A stretch of 64,000 bases of DNA from Phanerodontia chrysosporium (lineage: Eukaryota; Basidiomycota; Agaricomycetes; Polyporales; Phanerochaetaceae), in NCBI GenBank assembly GCA_001910725.1, contig MJGA01000002.1:1736001-1800000 (forward strand). Direction: 5' to 3'. Under the pieces are notes generated by a model that worked only from the letters and a program-made list of their open reading frames with translations, was not told the origin of the DNA and searched no databases. This document shows positions 10,749 through 23,181 of the stretch, one piece after another (position 1 is the first letter of the stretch; each line of letters opens with the position of its first letter). A program made the position numbers and the translations under genes.

Positions 10749-13700
10749 CTAACGTACTCCATTGGTAGCCCATACATGCGTTCCAGACGACGCAGGAGCC
10801 AGAGAAGCATCCTTCTCTTCGAGCACGTACGAATCCTGCGACGGCTGGAAGCCAAAAGGCGTCATTACTTGTGTTGCGTTGAGCAGCGCCGAGTCGACGT
10901 TAGGGTGCTGGGACTCAGGGTAGAAGGGGTAGAAAAGTCCAGGGGGTATCTCTGCTAGCTTCTCGTTGGGAGATGCGACAGCTTCAGGAGGTCCCTTGCT
11001 TGTCGGACTCCTTACTGACTGTGAGCCAGAAGTGGCTTGCTTCGAGTACGGGCTTTGAGAGTACTGGGCGGGCCCCATGGTCGGCGTTCCCGGGTGCTGA
11101 CTGGGCTGCTTCGGGGAGAGCACGCCCTCCGAGTCCCAATCCGCTTCGGATATAAGCATCGGCGGAGTGGTAGGCGCAACCTGGTGAAGGTTGACCTTGA
11201 GAACCTCCTCGGCGAGCTTAGCGATTAGCGGATGTCCGCCCTTGAGATCCTTCCTCTCCCATCGCCAGCGGAAGCTCGGAAGCATGTCAAGTGCCATCCA
11301 GACGTCTTCCAAAGCAACCTCTCGAGGGAGACGATCACACTTCGACATATGACCGTAGAGGATGACCATGGCGGCGATGTGGAGCGGAGTAGGGGAGACG
11401 AAGAAGGCAATGTCGGGGAATTTGATGAGCTGGTGGTGCACAACGATAATGTTGTGGGAGGTAACAATGGCTTCGGACAGAACGTCAACCCAGAATGCTA
11501 TTGTGTTCAAGTCAATCACATACCGTCAATTAATGCACTCAGGCGGTTGTGGAAGGGGAGCTCCTTGGAGCTGAACAGAGCACGGAGGAGTAGAATTCTT
11601 GTGATACCGATCTTCAGAAGAGTTAGTCCTTGATCTTCTGTGATGTCTTGGACGAGTTGCTTGCGTTTCTCCACGGACCAGTTGTCGGTGCCGCTGAAAT
11701 AGGACCTGTAGGACTCTGGGAGCTGGCGCCGGAACTCGTACATGCTCTTGATAATTCGAGTGGCATGGCGAATGATAGAATCAGCTGACTGTCTCGTAGG
11801 TGCGTACAAGGAGTTGATGATGTCCGCTTGGATTTCAGCGATCGGTGCTGACAGTACGAAGTGCTCAGAGATGTCGTTGCCTTTGCCTCGAGACGGCCTG
11901 GGTGTGTTCGAGTCTGACGGTGCAATCGCCAAAGGACGGCCGAGCAGGATCGACGTGCCTCGGTCATGAACGAGGACAATCGCCCAAAGGCGTATACGCA
12001 GCTGGCACTCCTCTTCCGTGAACACGACAGTCTCTGCGTTCTCATCGGATGGGGGAACATGAGGATCATGATGTAGGCCGAGCTCGATTGCGAGTCGGAC
12101 CAGGCTGCCGACGAGGCGCCAAAGCGTCCGACCTTGTCGCTGCACTCACGTCAGCCAGACTCCGCTGCAACGAAGGCAGGTACACATACCTCGGTATAGA
12201 GATACCAATGAAGTAGAATAAGTGCCTGTAAGCTCGAAATCGTGACACGCAAGTCTGGCTTCACCGCGAGCGCGAGATCGAAAAACTCCTCTTGAGAAGG
12301 CCAGTCGGGTGGCATCAGTTTCTTCATCGCCGCGCCAGACCCGAATGGCTGCCCATCTTTCTCAGCTCCATTCACGCGGTGGTTGAGTTCGCTCAAGGTT
12401 CCAAGCGCAAGGACCAGGTAGAAGCTGCAGAGGAAGCCAGGATCGTGTGTCGCAGTGCCTTGATACAACGCGTCCATCCCCTTCTCGAAGGACTTTCGGA
12501 TGAAAACAGGCCGGTGGAAGTTGAGACGCTTAAAGTAGACATCTACGATCTGGTTGACCATGTTGCGGTCCTTGGGCAACCATATTGACTGTCCGTCAGA
12601 GTTCGAGACAGAGCTGACAGGGCTAGAAGACACGGTAGGCGAGGACACAGGGTGCGAGCGAACCTGCACAGAGATCCACTTCGCAGCATCACGGGGTAGA
12701 GAAGGGTGCGCAATCTCACGGTCACGGCGCGAGGTGAGGCCGTTGTCTCCGACGGCGAGGTCTTCGGTATCGGCGGGGGGAGGGGCAAGCTTGAGGTCTT
12801 CGACGATCGCAGCCGAGACACCGAAATTCTTGGCCAGAGCCTGTGCATATGGAGGTCAGTGATTTGAACAGATGACATAGATCAAGCATACATGGGTGGT
12901 AGACAAATCATGGGGTAGAGGTTCAGTACTGCGCATCTCTTGCGTTGGCGGCGGACGGGCGGGATGTGACGGTTGAGGAGGAGGAGGCATTGGAGGGAAT
13001 GCATGACCAGGAGGGGGCATATGAGGGTGAGGGCTGAACGGAGGGGGGCCTTGCATGTGCGGCATGTGGTGCGGAGGATATGGAGAGTACGGGGGCATCG
13101 GCATCGCGTAGCCAGGAGGAGGAGGAGGCATCAGGTGAGGGGGTGGTGGATATGCATATCCCCGCGGTGGCGAACCCTCTCCGTTCTGTGGCGGGCCCTC
13201 TGAGCGTAGTGGGTAGCCCCTTCCGTTCGACCCAGGAGCGCCATTCTGCGCGTACGGATATCCGGGTTCTCCGCCTCGGGCTGTTGAACGTCGATCCCTG
13301 CTCTCGCTGCAAACTCCTCTAGATTGGTAATGTCAAAGTCAGGGTGCTGTCGCTTGAGCAGCTGGACGCAGATGTATAGTTGGCGCTCGACGAGTTCGGT
13401 GTGTCCACGGGCGACGAGGGTCTGGCGGTGTCGGTCCTCCTGATGACATTGCACGCCGGCGGAGGCGCATGCTGTGCAGCGGGGATGTTTTGAGTCGCAC
13501 TACAAACGACGAGGGGGAAACGAAAGATGAGTTAGACGGAGCGAGATAGGCGAGGCAACGGGAATTTGCCGTCGGTGTCGCCCGACGGGACTTGCCTTAA
13601 TTTTCTTGCTCCTGCACCGCGCGCATGCTTCGTGCGACCTTCTCAACCGTCTGGGTTCCGCCGGTGTCGATGGCTCGCCGCTCTCTGGATCCACCTTCTT

Positions 13701-13859
13701 TCGCTTTCGGGGGACGTTGACGAGCGGCGGGCCCTGCTGGCCTTGGAAGTGCTGCGGCGGTGGCGGCGGTGGGGGCTGGTTGGGGTCGATCGGGATGCCA
13801 GGCTGAAGCCCGTGCTGAGCCAGGTTGGGATCGCCGTGCGGCGGGAGGTAGTGAGCCAT
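10749..13859 (-). CDS. Zn2Cys6 transcription factor with fungal-specific TF domain
   Basis: Model: complement(10749..11470, 11524..12139, 12190..12840, 12892..13499, 13596..13859), about 953 residues. A Pro-rich N-terminus and a basic stretch (PRKRKK) lead into the binuclear cluster EACARCRSKKIK|CDSKHPRCTACASAGVQC, with its six cysteines on two exons joined by a GC-AG intron (13500-13595, donor GCAAGT). A Pro/Met/Gly-rich linker follows. The fungal_trans domain includes WLPKDRNMVNQIVDVYF, RTLWRLVGSLVRLAIELGL and RGTSILLGRPLAIAP. The frame shifts in the linker at about 13261-13300. One missing C in a CCC run, or a 44-nt intron with a weak donor, would fix it. The target genes cannot be told from the sequence. 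Confidence 0.85.
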
Positions 13860-14425
13860 GGCCTGAGGACGATGGAGGCAACACGCGCACAGGTTCGTCG
13901 CTGTTATCGAACGGCAGGGACGCCCAGCACACCCTATGTCGACGTACTAAGCGCGGACCCCGAAACCTGCCCCATCCGACCTCGGACACCTTCTACCGCC
14001 TTCTCAGCCTTTCATAAGGGCTGCGCTTTGTTCTTCCTGCTTCGGAGATAGCAACAGTATGGTCGCTTTAATCTACACCAATGGCCTATTAATGTTTTCC
14101 GACCGCTGCTAGCCTCCGTCTAGCGTTTGTAAAGCGCAACCGCTGGGATCGTTCATATCTGGATACCCCACGGCGCACAAGCGACCTTCCCAAGGGAGCC
14201 CAATCAAAGGATCCAAATGGGTTTGTGGTCACGAATGGGATCCAGACTCCTGAGCTGGTAGCTGGACCTGTCCGGAAGTTATCAACGCCTCGGACCGTCC
14301 GACCCGACCAAGTAACACGTTGCGCATGGACGCCCGTGGCAGGTTCGATAATACTTTCACATTAATGCACAGCATAGAAAGTCTGCATGTACAAGTCGGA
14401 TAATGGCAGATACCCAACACGCTGT
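13860..14425. other. Region between the Zn2Cys6 and PWP1 genes
   Basis: Upstream (5') region of the Zn2Cys6 gene and 3' flank of PWP1, both minus strand. I see no coding frame with support. Confidence 0.5.
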
Positions 14426-16453
14426 CTACTCTTCGGCTTCGTCTCCGCTGCTCTCTTCGTCGTCGCTTTGGACGCCAATCACGCCACCTGTGGTCTTTTC
14501 CTTGACAGTTCGCCCAGCCGCGGCCAATTTGCTGCCGAGCACCTTGCGGGCGCCGGCATTGGCAGCGACGTCCCACACCTGGAGCTTCGCCTTCGAACCC
14601 GCAGCTGCGAGTGTGAGAGGGTCGTCAGGTGACCAGGCGACCGAAAACACCTTGCCCTGCAGTAAACGTGAGCTTGCATGAGATTGCGTGCATCGGAATG
14701 CCACATACCACGCCTAGATCCCTCGAAGTCACCAAGCTGACTTGACGCCTGTTCAAGTCCGTATCTTCCGTGATGTTCCAGATTTTGACCACCTTGTCAG
14801 TGCCACCCGTGGCGATACATCCAGGAATATGCGGATTGACATCGAGCGATGACACTTCGCCATCATGCGCCTGCAAGGTGAAGCGTGCTGGTGTCACCTG
14901 GCTGACATTCGTTGGCAGCGTTCGAGCATCAAAGTTTAACACAAGGCCATTTTCGAGCGAGACCTTGTAGAGCGTTGCACGTGAATAAAGCGCACCGAAT
15001 ATAACGAAGTGAACTTACGTAGAAAGAGTGTGATTCCCATGGATCCCAACGGAGGGCTTCGACGTCAGCACCGAGCGTTGCGCCAACGCCGGCGTCGGGT
15101 GCTCGGGAGTCGAACACCCGAACAGTACGATCGTAACTACCGGTCAGGAGTACGGTGGGGTCTTTGTCGTTCCACTGAACACACTGGACCTTGTCCTTGT
15201 GTATTGAGAAACTCCGCAGCGCGCCCTGACCTTCCTCGCCCTCGCCGCTGATCGTAGGATCCCTGCTCAGATCCCATAGCTTGACTGTTTGGTCTGCGGA
15301 GGCACTGGCGAGTAGATTCCGATGCGTTTTATTCCATGAAAGGGACAGAACAGCATCAACGTGGTAAGCGGTGGACGACGGGCGGGCCTTGGTCTTCTTG
15401 CGCTTTTTCTTTCCGGTTCCGAGGGGTACGGGGACATGCTCTGCGGTCTTGTCCGGGCGGCCGAGAACCATGTCCGGATACATAGCCTCAACAGTATCAA
15501 GCGACCAGATTTCGATCTCGGGTTCCATCGTGCCAACGGCGATATAATTGCCGAATTGTTTTGCGGGACGGTCAGCAGTCGATTGAGCTGACGGCGAGGT
15601 GACAGGGGGAAAGTCAAGCCATTCGAGGCACAGCGGGAAAGAGGGAAGCATGAGGTCGTGATGAACGTAGAGATTCTCTTCGGACTCGTCGTAGACATAT
15701 ATCTCGAGTTGTGAGATGTCGTCCTCAGTTTTAGCAGTGACAAGGAGATTATCCGTAGGGAGAATCTCGAGTTCTTTTCGCTCTTCTTCTTCATCGTCCT
15801 AGAGTCTAGTTAAATCACGATCCTTTCGCCTTGACAATACGGTGGAACTTACCTCCTTCAAGGTGATGTACGGGTCCTCGTCGTTATTGCGATAGTAGGT
15901 AAGGCCTTTGATGTTACTAAATGGACCCATGGCTTCTCAACTCCGTTAGGGATGGCGAGACACAAGACGGCTCGGACATACCTGGCATGGCGTCGTCCTC
16001 ATCATAATTATCGAGATCGTACTGCTTCAGCTCGTCCTCCTCGGTCTTGGGCTTGGACTCGTCTCCCATCTCAACGTCCTCTTCCATAGCATCTTCCTCT
16101 TCACTTCGAAGCCCGTTCCTCAGCTAGTTCGCAAAGTCCAATCTAAACAAACACTCACTCGACCCATGCACTGTCATCGTCCTCTTCATCAGCATCGTCA
16201 TCGGCCTCGTCACCCTCAGCACCCTTTCCCATGTGTGCTGCAGCCTTGTGTGCCCGCTCGAGCTCCTTCTTGGCGTCCTCGAGCTCTATGCGAGCGAGCG
16301 CGCTCACTCGCTCTAATTCCTTGTCATCGAGGATGTATTTTTCAGGGTGCTGGGCAGCGACACCTCTTTTTACCCTAAGTGAGAGTCAGAGTCTTACAAT
16401 GTGGTAACGCCATGCGCCACATACCATGACACACAGGAAATTAAGCTGGCCAT
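14426..16453 (-). CDS. PWP1: PWP1-like WD40 ribosome-biogenesis protein
   Basis: Model: complement(14426..14656, 14709..14963, 15019..15798, 15853..15932, 15982..16103, 16159..16374, 16425..16453), about 570 residues, all phases consistent. The first exon is only 29 nt and gives MASLISCVSW, followed after splicing by VKRGVAAQHPEKY, the conserved PWP1 start. An acidic region (EEDVEMGDES) precedes WD repeats with clear GH/WD units such as LLASASADQTVKLWDL, VLLTGSYDRTVRVFDSRAP and IATGGTDKVVKIWN, and a lysine-rich insert (GKKKRKKTK). PWP1 acts in 60S pre-ribosome and rRNA gene regulation in the nucleolus. Two acceptors (before exons 3 and 4) have alternative AGs a few bases away that keep the frame. 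The tail is acidic (SDDEESSGDEAEE). Confidence 0.92.
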
Positions 16454-16850
16454 CTGAAGCCCGCTGAGAGTGCAATGGGAAGGCGAGGAGGAAGCGTTTC
16501 CCGAGCAAATATTTTGACAGGCGCCGTTCTCAGGTTGCAGATAAGATAAGCTGATGTGGCGTCTATCTAAGCACCAGTGCTCCAGGCTCACGGCAGCTCG
16601 CTGCGATAATCTTTCGTTTTTCTGCCCGGTTGCTTTCCAGCTCATCTACTACTCACTTCGAAGCACTTCAGTGCACAGAGCCCCTCGTTTCGCCAGAATC
16701 ACACATGTCCGCGCGCAAGCATGCACTGCGTCTCCGAGCGCACGTGATTGCATCGGCCACCACTCCGGTTTCGCTGGATCGGTCTGCCACTGCGACTCGG
16801 GTCGTCTCCTTCACCTCAAAACACTTCTCTTCCTTAACTCCACCTGGACC
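16454..16850. promoter_or_regulatory. Shared divergent promoter region, PWP1 and tail-anchored protein
   Basis: The 397 bp between two head-to-head start codons. It must contain both promoters if the models are right. I do not see a clear TATA box at a fixed distance from either start. Confidence 0.4.
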
Positions 16851-18371
16851 ATGCCAACGGCAACCACCACCGTGACCGCTGAGGCTCTTTCTGACGATGC
16901 AACGTCCATCCTGTCGCTGAAGGCAGCAAAGCCGACCGTCGCGGAGAGCTCCACTGCTGCAACACTGCGCTCGCTCTATCCCCGAGCCGCCAAAGCGTTC
17001 CTTCAGCGCGATTTCGCCCTCACGCACTCGCTAGTCACATCGGCCTTCGCTCTCGTCGGACCCCCTACAGCGACAGTGGAAGATGAGCTCGAGGTGCTCA
17101 GGCGTAAATGGGACATCCTTCGGATCACACTAGAGATTACAGTCTATACGTCCCCGCCGCCGTCGGAGGATGCGCTCCCCGCCCAGCTCCGCGACAACCA
17201 GACCATGTCTCCATCATCCCTTATCCAGTCGCTGTATACACGTTCTGTCCAGCTCTTCACGCCTTCAGCGCAAGCTGCGAACCCGGCCTACCTTCCGTAC
17301 CAAATCTTGTATACCCTCGGATCAGCAGGGGTCAAGCTCGGGTGCGGTGATATGAGCAGAAGCTTCATCGAGGATTGGCTTGCACGGAGGGTACCGGATA
17401 ACAACGAACAAGGGCGGAAGGGGTACGCAAAGGTAATTGAACTGTATTGCGTGCACGTCCTTCCGCGCCTGGAAGAGTGGCAGTATGCGGAGGACTTCTT
17501 GCAATACGAGCAGGAACTGGATAGTGAGCTTCGTGAAGTACGTTTTCATAGCTTATCACCGTTGCGCAACTCTCATAACTTCTCTCACTAGAATCTCATT
17601 GCGGCTGTGCGCGAGTCGCACCTGCGCACCATTGAGACGAGGAGCCTCGTGGAAGCTACATTGCAGGCTTCCAAGGCTGCTGCCTCCTCATCTTCATCCG
17701 CAAATTCATCTCGCGCAGTGTCACCAGCTCCGTCTACATCTTCCGAGTCAAGCACTTCCACGCACACTGCCACTCCGCGGACACCGCATCCTGAGCACAA
17801 GAAAGGCAAAGGTAGAGCCGGGAATGGCACCCTGAACGGCTTGACGCACCTGACGCCTTCTACGCCACCCTCACGGTCCACGGACTCTAACGCTACTGCG
17901 AGAACTGTGACACCTCGTGCTGCCGACAAGGGGCGTATGAACGGTGCGCGCGATAGCCCAAGAGGCCGTGCGGGCACTCCAACTCCACGTAGTCAGCCCC
18001 GCTCAAACGTTGTCAGTCCCACCCCACAGCCGTCGCGGTCGTCTACTCTAACGCCGCCCGCCGTACGACCGCCGACGACGCTAACTATCCTACGCACCTA
18101 TTTGCACAACGTCCTTACCAATGCTTCGAAGGCGAAGCTCGCCGCCTTCTTCCTCCTCTTTGTTGTATTCCCCTTCCTCTCGTTCATGCTTCGGATGCGT
18201 CGACGACGGATGATCATGGGCGGCACTGGGACAGCAAACCAGGTTCGCAGGCGACTTCGGGGCGTAGAAGGTGGTGCGGGTGTTACCACGGGACTTGTTG
18301 CCAATTTGTGGGAGGAAATAGTCAGAGCTGTAGGGGACACCATTAGAATGGGTGGAGGCGGATTAGTGTAA
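16851..18371 (+). CDS. C-tail-anchored membrane protein, possibly Pex26-like
   Basis: Model: join(16851..17537, 17592..18371), 488 residues. The N-terminal half is helical and predicted globular (for example ELYCVHVLPRLEEWQYAEDF). It is followed by a low-complexity Ser/Thr/Pro region with basic patches and one hydrophobic segment near residue 430 (AFFLLFVVFPFLSFML) flanked by RMRRRRM, then about 45 residues. This is the layout of a tail-anchored protein with an unusually long luminal tail. Some fungal peroxins that recruit Pex6 look like this, but I see no decisive motif, so the peroxisomal assignment is a guess. The start at 16851 is in a good ACC-ATG context. Confidence 0.7.
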
Positions 18372-18680
18372 AAGCAGGCTGTTGAATCTCATCTACCTGC
18401 ACATGTCATATAGGCTACCTTGCTTGGTTATACCACGGACATAGTCATAGCACATCCTAGTCTGCTATCTGAAGCATGCGTGTTCATTGCAGCGCGTTTG
18501 CATGTACAAACAATATCCGTAAAGTCCACTGCTGAAGCTAGCTATAGGCTACGTATTTACAGTACACATTATGAAAGCACAGTTAATCAGTTACAGAGAC
18601 TAAGCCAAACCTATTCGTAGTAAATCCGCAAAGTAGTATAAAGACCGAGGAAACGAGGAATGATTTGGACAACCTCCAAA
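18372..18680. other. Convergent intergenic region
   Basis: AT-rich 3' flank of the tail-anchored protein gene (+) and of the kinase gene (-). No gene seen. Confidence 0.5.
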
Positions 18681-21364
18681 CTATATAGGCCAACTTGTCC
18701 AGCCTCCGCCGAGCTGTACGCCTGGAATAGACTTTGAGAATGAACCCAGTCGACAACGTCAGTGCTTACCTGTGAATGACCGAACGGGGCGGATAGTCGG
18801 CTGGGGGAAGACGGCCTGGGTCACACCCGGCACTGCATAGACGAATGCTGGCCACGGTTCAAGCATCGCCCCTGCGTCGAGAGGTTGCACTTGGCCATGC
18901 AAGCCTGTGGCGCGTGCCGATATGACATTCTCGGTACTCTCGTTCGCTGCCAGACATTAATCAGCCGAGACGCGTTCCGCGGCCAGCATTGGCAGCTTAC
19001 ATGCATGGTAGAACTTGGGCTGCGACGGCCGTATCTCTTTGTTGTAATAGGTGGGCTTCGCCGCAGGGGAGGACGGAGGCCGCGCCTTGCGCCTGTCGTC
19101 CACCCAAGCTTCCTGGGCTGGTGGGGGCTTCTGATGGTGAGTGGTCGGTCTGGGAGCCTTTGGGGCCTTTGCAGGCGGCCTAGGCGATGGCTGGCGAACA
19201 CGAGGGGAGGGGACCGGCGGGCGTGTCTCACTAGGCCTGCTAACGCTTGTACGGCGGTGCCGCTGGTGCAAACAGTCGCCCGCGTGCTTGGGGGGAGAGG
19301 AAGAGGGTGCTGGTTGTGGATTAGGTGACGTACGTCGACCGATGATGGCTTCCTGAGACGCCGTCCTCTGAATGTGGCGCTGCTGACCTGACAGGGATGC
19401 AATTGGTGGTGTAAGCATTGAGCACGGTGACAAATTGCAGATGTCTTACTTGGTCTAGTAGCAGAGCTCTGTACAGGCTTCAGCGAGGCTGAAAGCTGAC
19501 CCGCCTGAAGTCTGTTGGTTGGGCTGTGGTCCCAGCAGCGCGTGACAATAGCCCACACAGCATCGTCAAGACCTATTCTGGCAATCCTGGGATCGTGTGG
19601 TCGCAGTGGGCGCATCTTGTTCTCGCAGACCGTCCGCTGTACACCCGCATCTGATAGTCCTGAGAACGGCGGCACGCCGGTGAACACCTGCGGGGAAGAC
19701 AACGAATATTATGACAACTCTATAGTGGCGACACGTTGTATTCACCTCGTACATCGTCATCGCGAAGCTGTATATGTCTCCTTCCTTGCTCGGGGGACCT
19801 CCATGCAGCTGTTCGGGCGACATCCACCGTACTGTCCCCTGCATAATCCGGTTCTTTGTGTTCGGTGATCCAAGGGTAGTCGAGTACGTCTTGACCCTTG
19901 ATAAGCCGAAGTCCGCCAAGCAAGCAGTACCAGCCCTATCAACCAGAATGTTGCTCTGCGGAGCCGACGTTAGTCATGCACGATCACGCTCCAGAGATGA
20001 GCACGTACCCCTTTCAGGTCACCATGGATAATATCATTGTTGTGGAGGTGTACCAATCCAAGACTAGCTTCATAGAGCTGTACGGCGATGGTGAGAAGAC
20101 ACATCAATGGAAAGATGGCCCGAAGACCAGAGAGGTGACATATACCAGCTTGCGACGGGGGGCTCCAGGATGCTTTCGGAGATATTCGTTGATGTTGCCG
20201 TTCTCCTTGTATTCACAGACCATGAACGGCGGAATCGCGAACGAGCAGCACCCATAGAATTGAAGGATATTGGGATGCCTCAACTTCATCCAGATTGCGA
20301 CCTCAGCGTCCATCACCTGTCACGCTCCGTGAGGCAAAGCAGGTGCGCAATTACATAAAGGAACATACAGTTTGCGGCACATCTTCGTTGAGGACTTTGA
20401 CAGCGACAGTCGCACCATGGTACGTTCCTAGGTACACCGAGGCGTACCCACCCGAGCCGAGCTTCTTGTCGGGGAACCAGACGCATTCCAGGGATGTGAT
20501 GACGTATTGGTCGGGGAGCGTAGGGAAGTTGCGAGATCGCCTCTCTGTCTCCTGCATCGCGAGCTCGAGGACGATTCGCTCTGGAGATTGCGGAAGATTC
20601 GGCAGTCTCTGCGAACAATTGAGCAACGTTGAAGCTTATTGTCAGCCAAGAGACAGACCTTCCGAAGCGCTATCTTGGCCTCTTCCATTTGGGCCGATCC
20701 AACCCCGAGGCTCTACGGCGACAACGGATAGTCAGCCAGCTGCACGCCATGGCGCGAACGGCAGAGAAGCATTACATCGAGAATATCCCTGCTCTGCATA
20801 ATCTTCTCGCAGTCTCTTTGAATGCTCCTGGTGTCCAGCTTTCTAGCTTGCTCCCGCTGTCGGTGCATCGCACTGAGGAGATCAACGGCGCATGCTAGCT
20901 GCGCTCACACGAGTCAACTCGGATAGATATGATCGACGGCAAGTGCACATACGCCAAAGTCCCGCATCGTCCGGTCCATGTCGTCGTACAGACCGCTGAT
21001 CTGCCGCGACACACTGCTATGCATCAGGAAGCGGTACACTTTGGAGCGTTTAGACAGAGCGTCCATGGTCTTCTGCAGCTGGGCGACCTTCCTGCAGCGA
21101 GTGAGGACGACGGGCCATATCGATTGCACGGGAGACTCACTCAGTGAACTTGGAGACCCTCAGCACCGCATCCGCTGGCGGCGCACCCTCGCGGGCCAGC
21201 TTCGAGTCCGCCTCCTTCAAGAAGCGCATCATGTCTTTCACGTGCTGGGTGAACGCCTTGACCTCCTCGCGGTTGACCTTGTAGCTGCTTGAGCAGTTCC
21301 AGATGAAGCTGACGACTTGGCTCAGAGGCCCCAGCGCGGTCGTGAGTGCGCTGACGGGATCCAT
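18681..21364 (-). CDS. TKL-type protein kinase with N-terminal MLKL-like helical domain
   Basis: Model: complement(18681..18721, 18770..18946, 19001..19387, 19450..19687, 19746..19955, 20009..20077, 20146..20316, 20369..20608, 20659..20712, 20776..20898, 20953..21091, 21141..21364), 690 residues, every phase consistent. Residues 1 to about 160 are helical (MDPVSALTTALGPLSQVVSF, then KVAQLQKTMDALSKRSKVY) and resemble the four-helix domain of MLKL and of plant and fungal helical cell-death adaptors. The kinase domain is complete: GSGGYASVYLG glycine loop, VAVKVL lysine, HGDLKG catalytic loop, LADFGLS, and MSPEQL. The C-terminal 190 residues are Pro-rich and disordered. It should be an active Ser/Thr kinase. 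A role in regulated cell death is inference from the front domain only. Confidence 0.82.
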
Positions 21365-22336
21365 ACTGTGCGAGCGGACCCCGGAGCGGGTGCGGGGGCT
21401 CGTCTGCTTATATACCGCCGTGCGCGGCCGAAGTCGCACGACCACAGGCACGGCATCTTCACGAACGGGGCATGCGACAGCGCGCGTTACTAGTTACGCT
21501 CAACCACGCCTCAGATTACGGTGGAAACGCACAGGCATGCCGGGACTAGTAGTCTGAAACCGGATATTAGGATCTTTGGTAGCGGGCTTGATGCAGCATC
21601 AGCTTACGATACAATTGAACGGTGAAAGTGACCAGTCCATCTCCTCGTGGTAGGAAACTCTATGGCCGCCCTTATGCAATTGGCAGGTATGGGCGCTGAA
21701 GCAGAAAGGCACCGGGTGAAGCATGCGATTAGCAATGTAGCCGTCGGTGTGCGCACCGCACGACGGTGTCCGGGAATACTATCAAAGTGACGCTAATTGA
21801 AGACCGGGACTACGGGCACGGAATTCATGTACCAGGAGAATGGCCGTTGGTACGAGGCGTCAGACGCGCGCTCCTGACTGGCGACCGGCTGGCGACCGGC
21901 CGGAGAGCTTCATGCAGGGTAGTCCCCCGGCATGCCACAGCGCTGGGCACAGGAATGCCGTTCCTATGAGTGGCTGATTGAAGAGGGGCTGTAAAGCCAT
22001 TCAGCGAACAACTCAGTTGGCTGACTCGTGCGGTGGCAAGGAGACACGGAACAGACACTCACTGAAATAGTGATACCACGGAGTGGCAGTGGACGGCAGG
22101 GAGCATCTTACCTCGAGGCAAGCACGAGTCGCGAGCTCACGGCAATCAGGACCGAGAAATCACGAGCGGAAATAATCCATAATATGCGCTCTTCGACAAT
22201 GTCGGGTCCAGGAATAGTATACAAGACTTCAAGAGGATGAGAAGAAGAACGATTGTCCGGGTATAGGTATCTCTTTTCTGCGTCTGCACAGCACAGGAGG
22301 CATTAGTCAAGGTAGATATTGGATGGATGCTTCTAC
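21365..22336. other. Intergenic, 0.97 kb
   Basis: Upstream region of the kinase gene and 3' flank of the DUF202 gene. The frame that reads through the DUF202 3' end to 22146 is explained as an unspliced intron and untranslated sequence. Nothing else is supported. Confidence 0.45.
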
Positions 22337-23181
22337 TCACAGCTCTTTTACTGGTGTCACCAGATGGTAAGGGACTCGTCAGGGTCATGGCTGCATACGA
22401 CGCGCTGTGATACTCACCGCGGATGACAAAGTTTGCGAGTACAGCACAGAAGAGCAGAGCACTTATGATGACTGGCCCGAGAATCTGGTCTGCGGCTTGG
22501 CTCAGTACTCGTCGTGCGGTCATGTAATATTGCACGCACCAAAGTGCCCAGGGTCCCTCTTGCGAATCATAGTTATGCGCCGCTGATAGACAGCAAATCC
22601 ATAAACCTAGTGCAGAATGAGAGACGCAATACCGGCGTGAAATCATCGTGCTTACAAGAACACCGATACTGATGGCAGCATATGTGTAGGCAAAGTTTCG
22701 CGCGATTTGGTCCTTGGACGCATTGAAGAGTGCGAGGGACAACGTGCCAATGAGGACGGCAATGTTTAGGTATGAGACCCATGCTACAAGGTGTGGTCAA
22801 CAACGCAGATGCATAGCGCAGCGACTGATGCGACGCACTTCGCTCATTTGCAAACCAGACCTTGCCTTCGACCTTGATCGGTGTAGCAATCTTCTTGGGG
22901 ACTCTGACCTGCGGCGGCACAGAGTTGATAGAGTGGTAGTCGCGGACGCTGGGCATCTGGCCCTGGTCGTCCTGCTCGACCTCTGGGACATTGTCGGCGC
23001 GGGTGTAGCGGGGCCTGCGGCGGAAGGTCTTGGTGGGCAGCGAGGCGAGAGCGGAGGGCGAGAACGGGGAGAGCACCTCTGCCATGGCATGCCAGGAGCG
23101 GCGTATGAGGGAGTCCTCGCGCGCATGGCCAGACGCGAGCTCGCGGGGCTGCAGGGGGGTGGTTTCGCCGTTGGAGGCCAT
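22337..23181 (-). CDS. DUF202 (Vtc1-like) three-helix membrane protein
   Basis: Model: complement(22337..22344, 22418..22489, 22540..22606, 22656..22783, 22839..23181), 205 residues. About 105 polar residues precede the DUF202 core: KVEGKVWFANERTWVSYLNI, a second helix (YAAISIGVLV) continuing after splicing into YGFAVYQRR, the conserved IRKRDPGHF, and a third helix (GPVIISALLFCAVLANFVI). In Vtc1 the FANERT-like arginine belongs to the polyphosphate channel. The last exon is only 8 nt (22337-22344) and ends the protein with REL. If that intron is retained, 64 further codons are open. The long N-terminus sets it apart from the roughly 130-residue Vtc1, so the exact function is open. Confidence 0.82.

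Noticed and set aside
11498..11523. 26-nt apparent intron in the Zn2Cys6 gene
   Set aside because: A 53-nt intron using the same GTATGT donor and a later AAG acceptor (11471) fits the frame, the normal intron size and a TTGAC branch site, and gives the expected ALIDAIVTSHN join.
22146..22336. Extension of the DUF202 frame to a stop at 22146
   Set aside because: A good GTGAGT donor at 22417 and an AG before 22344 end the protein sooner, at a length and ending normal for the family.
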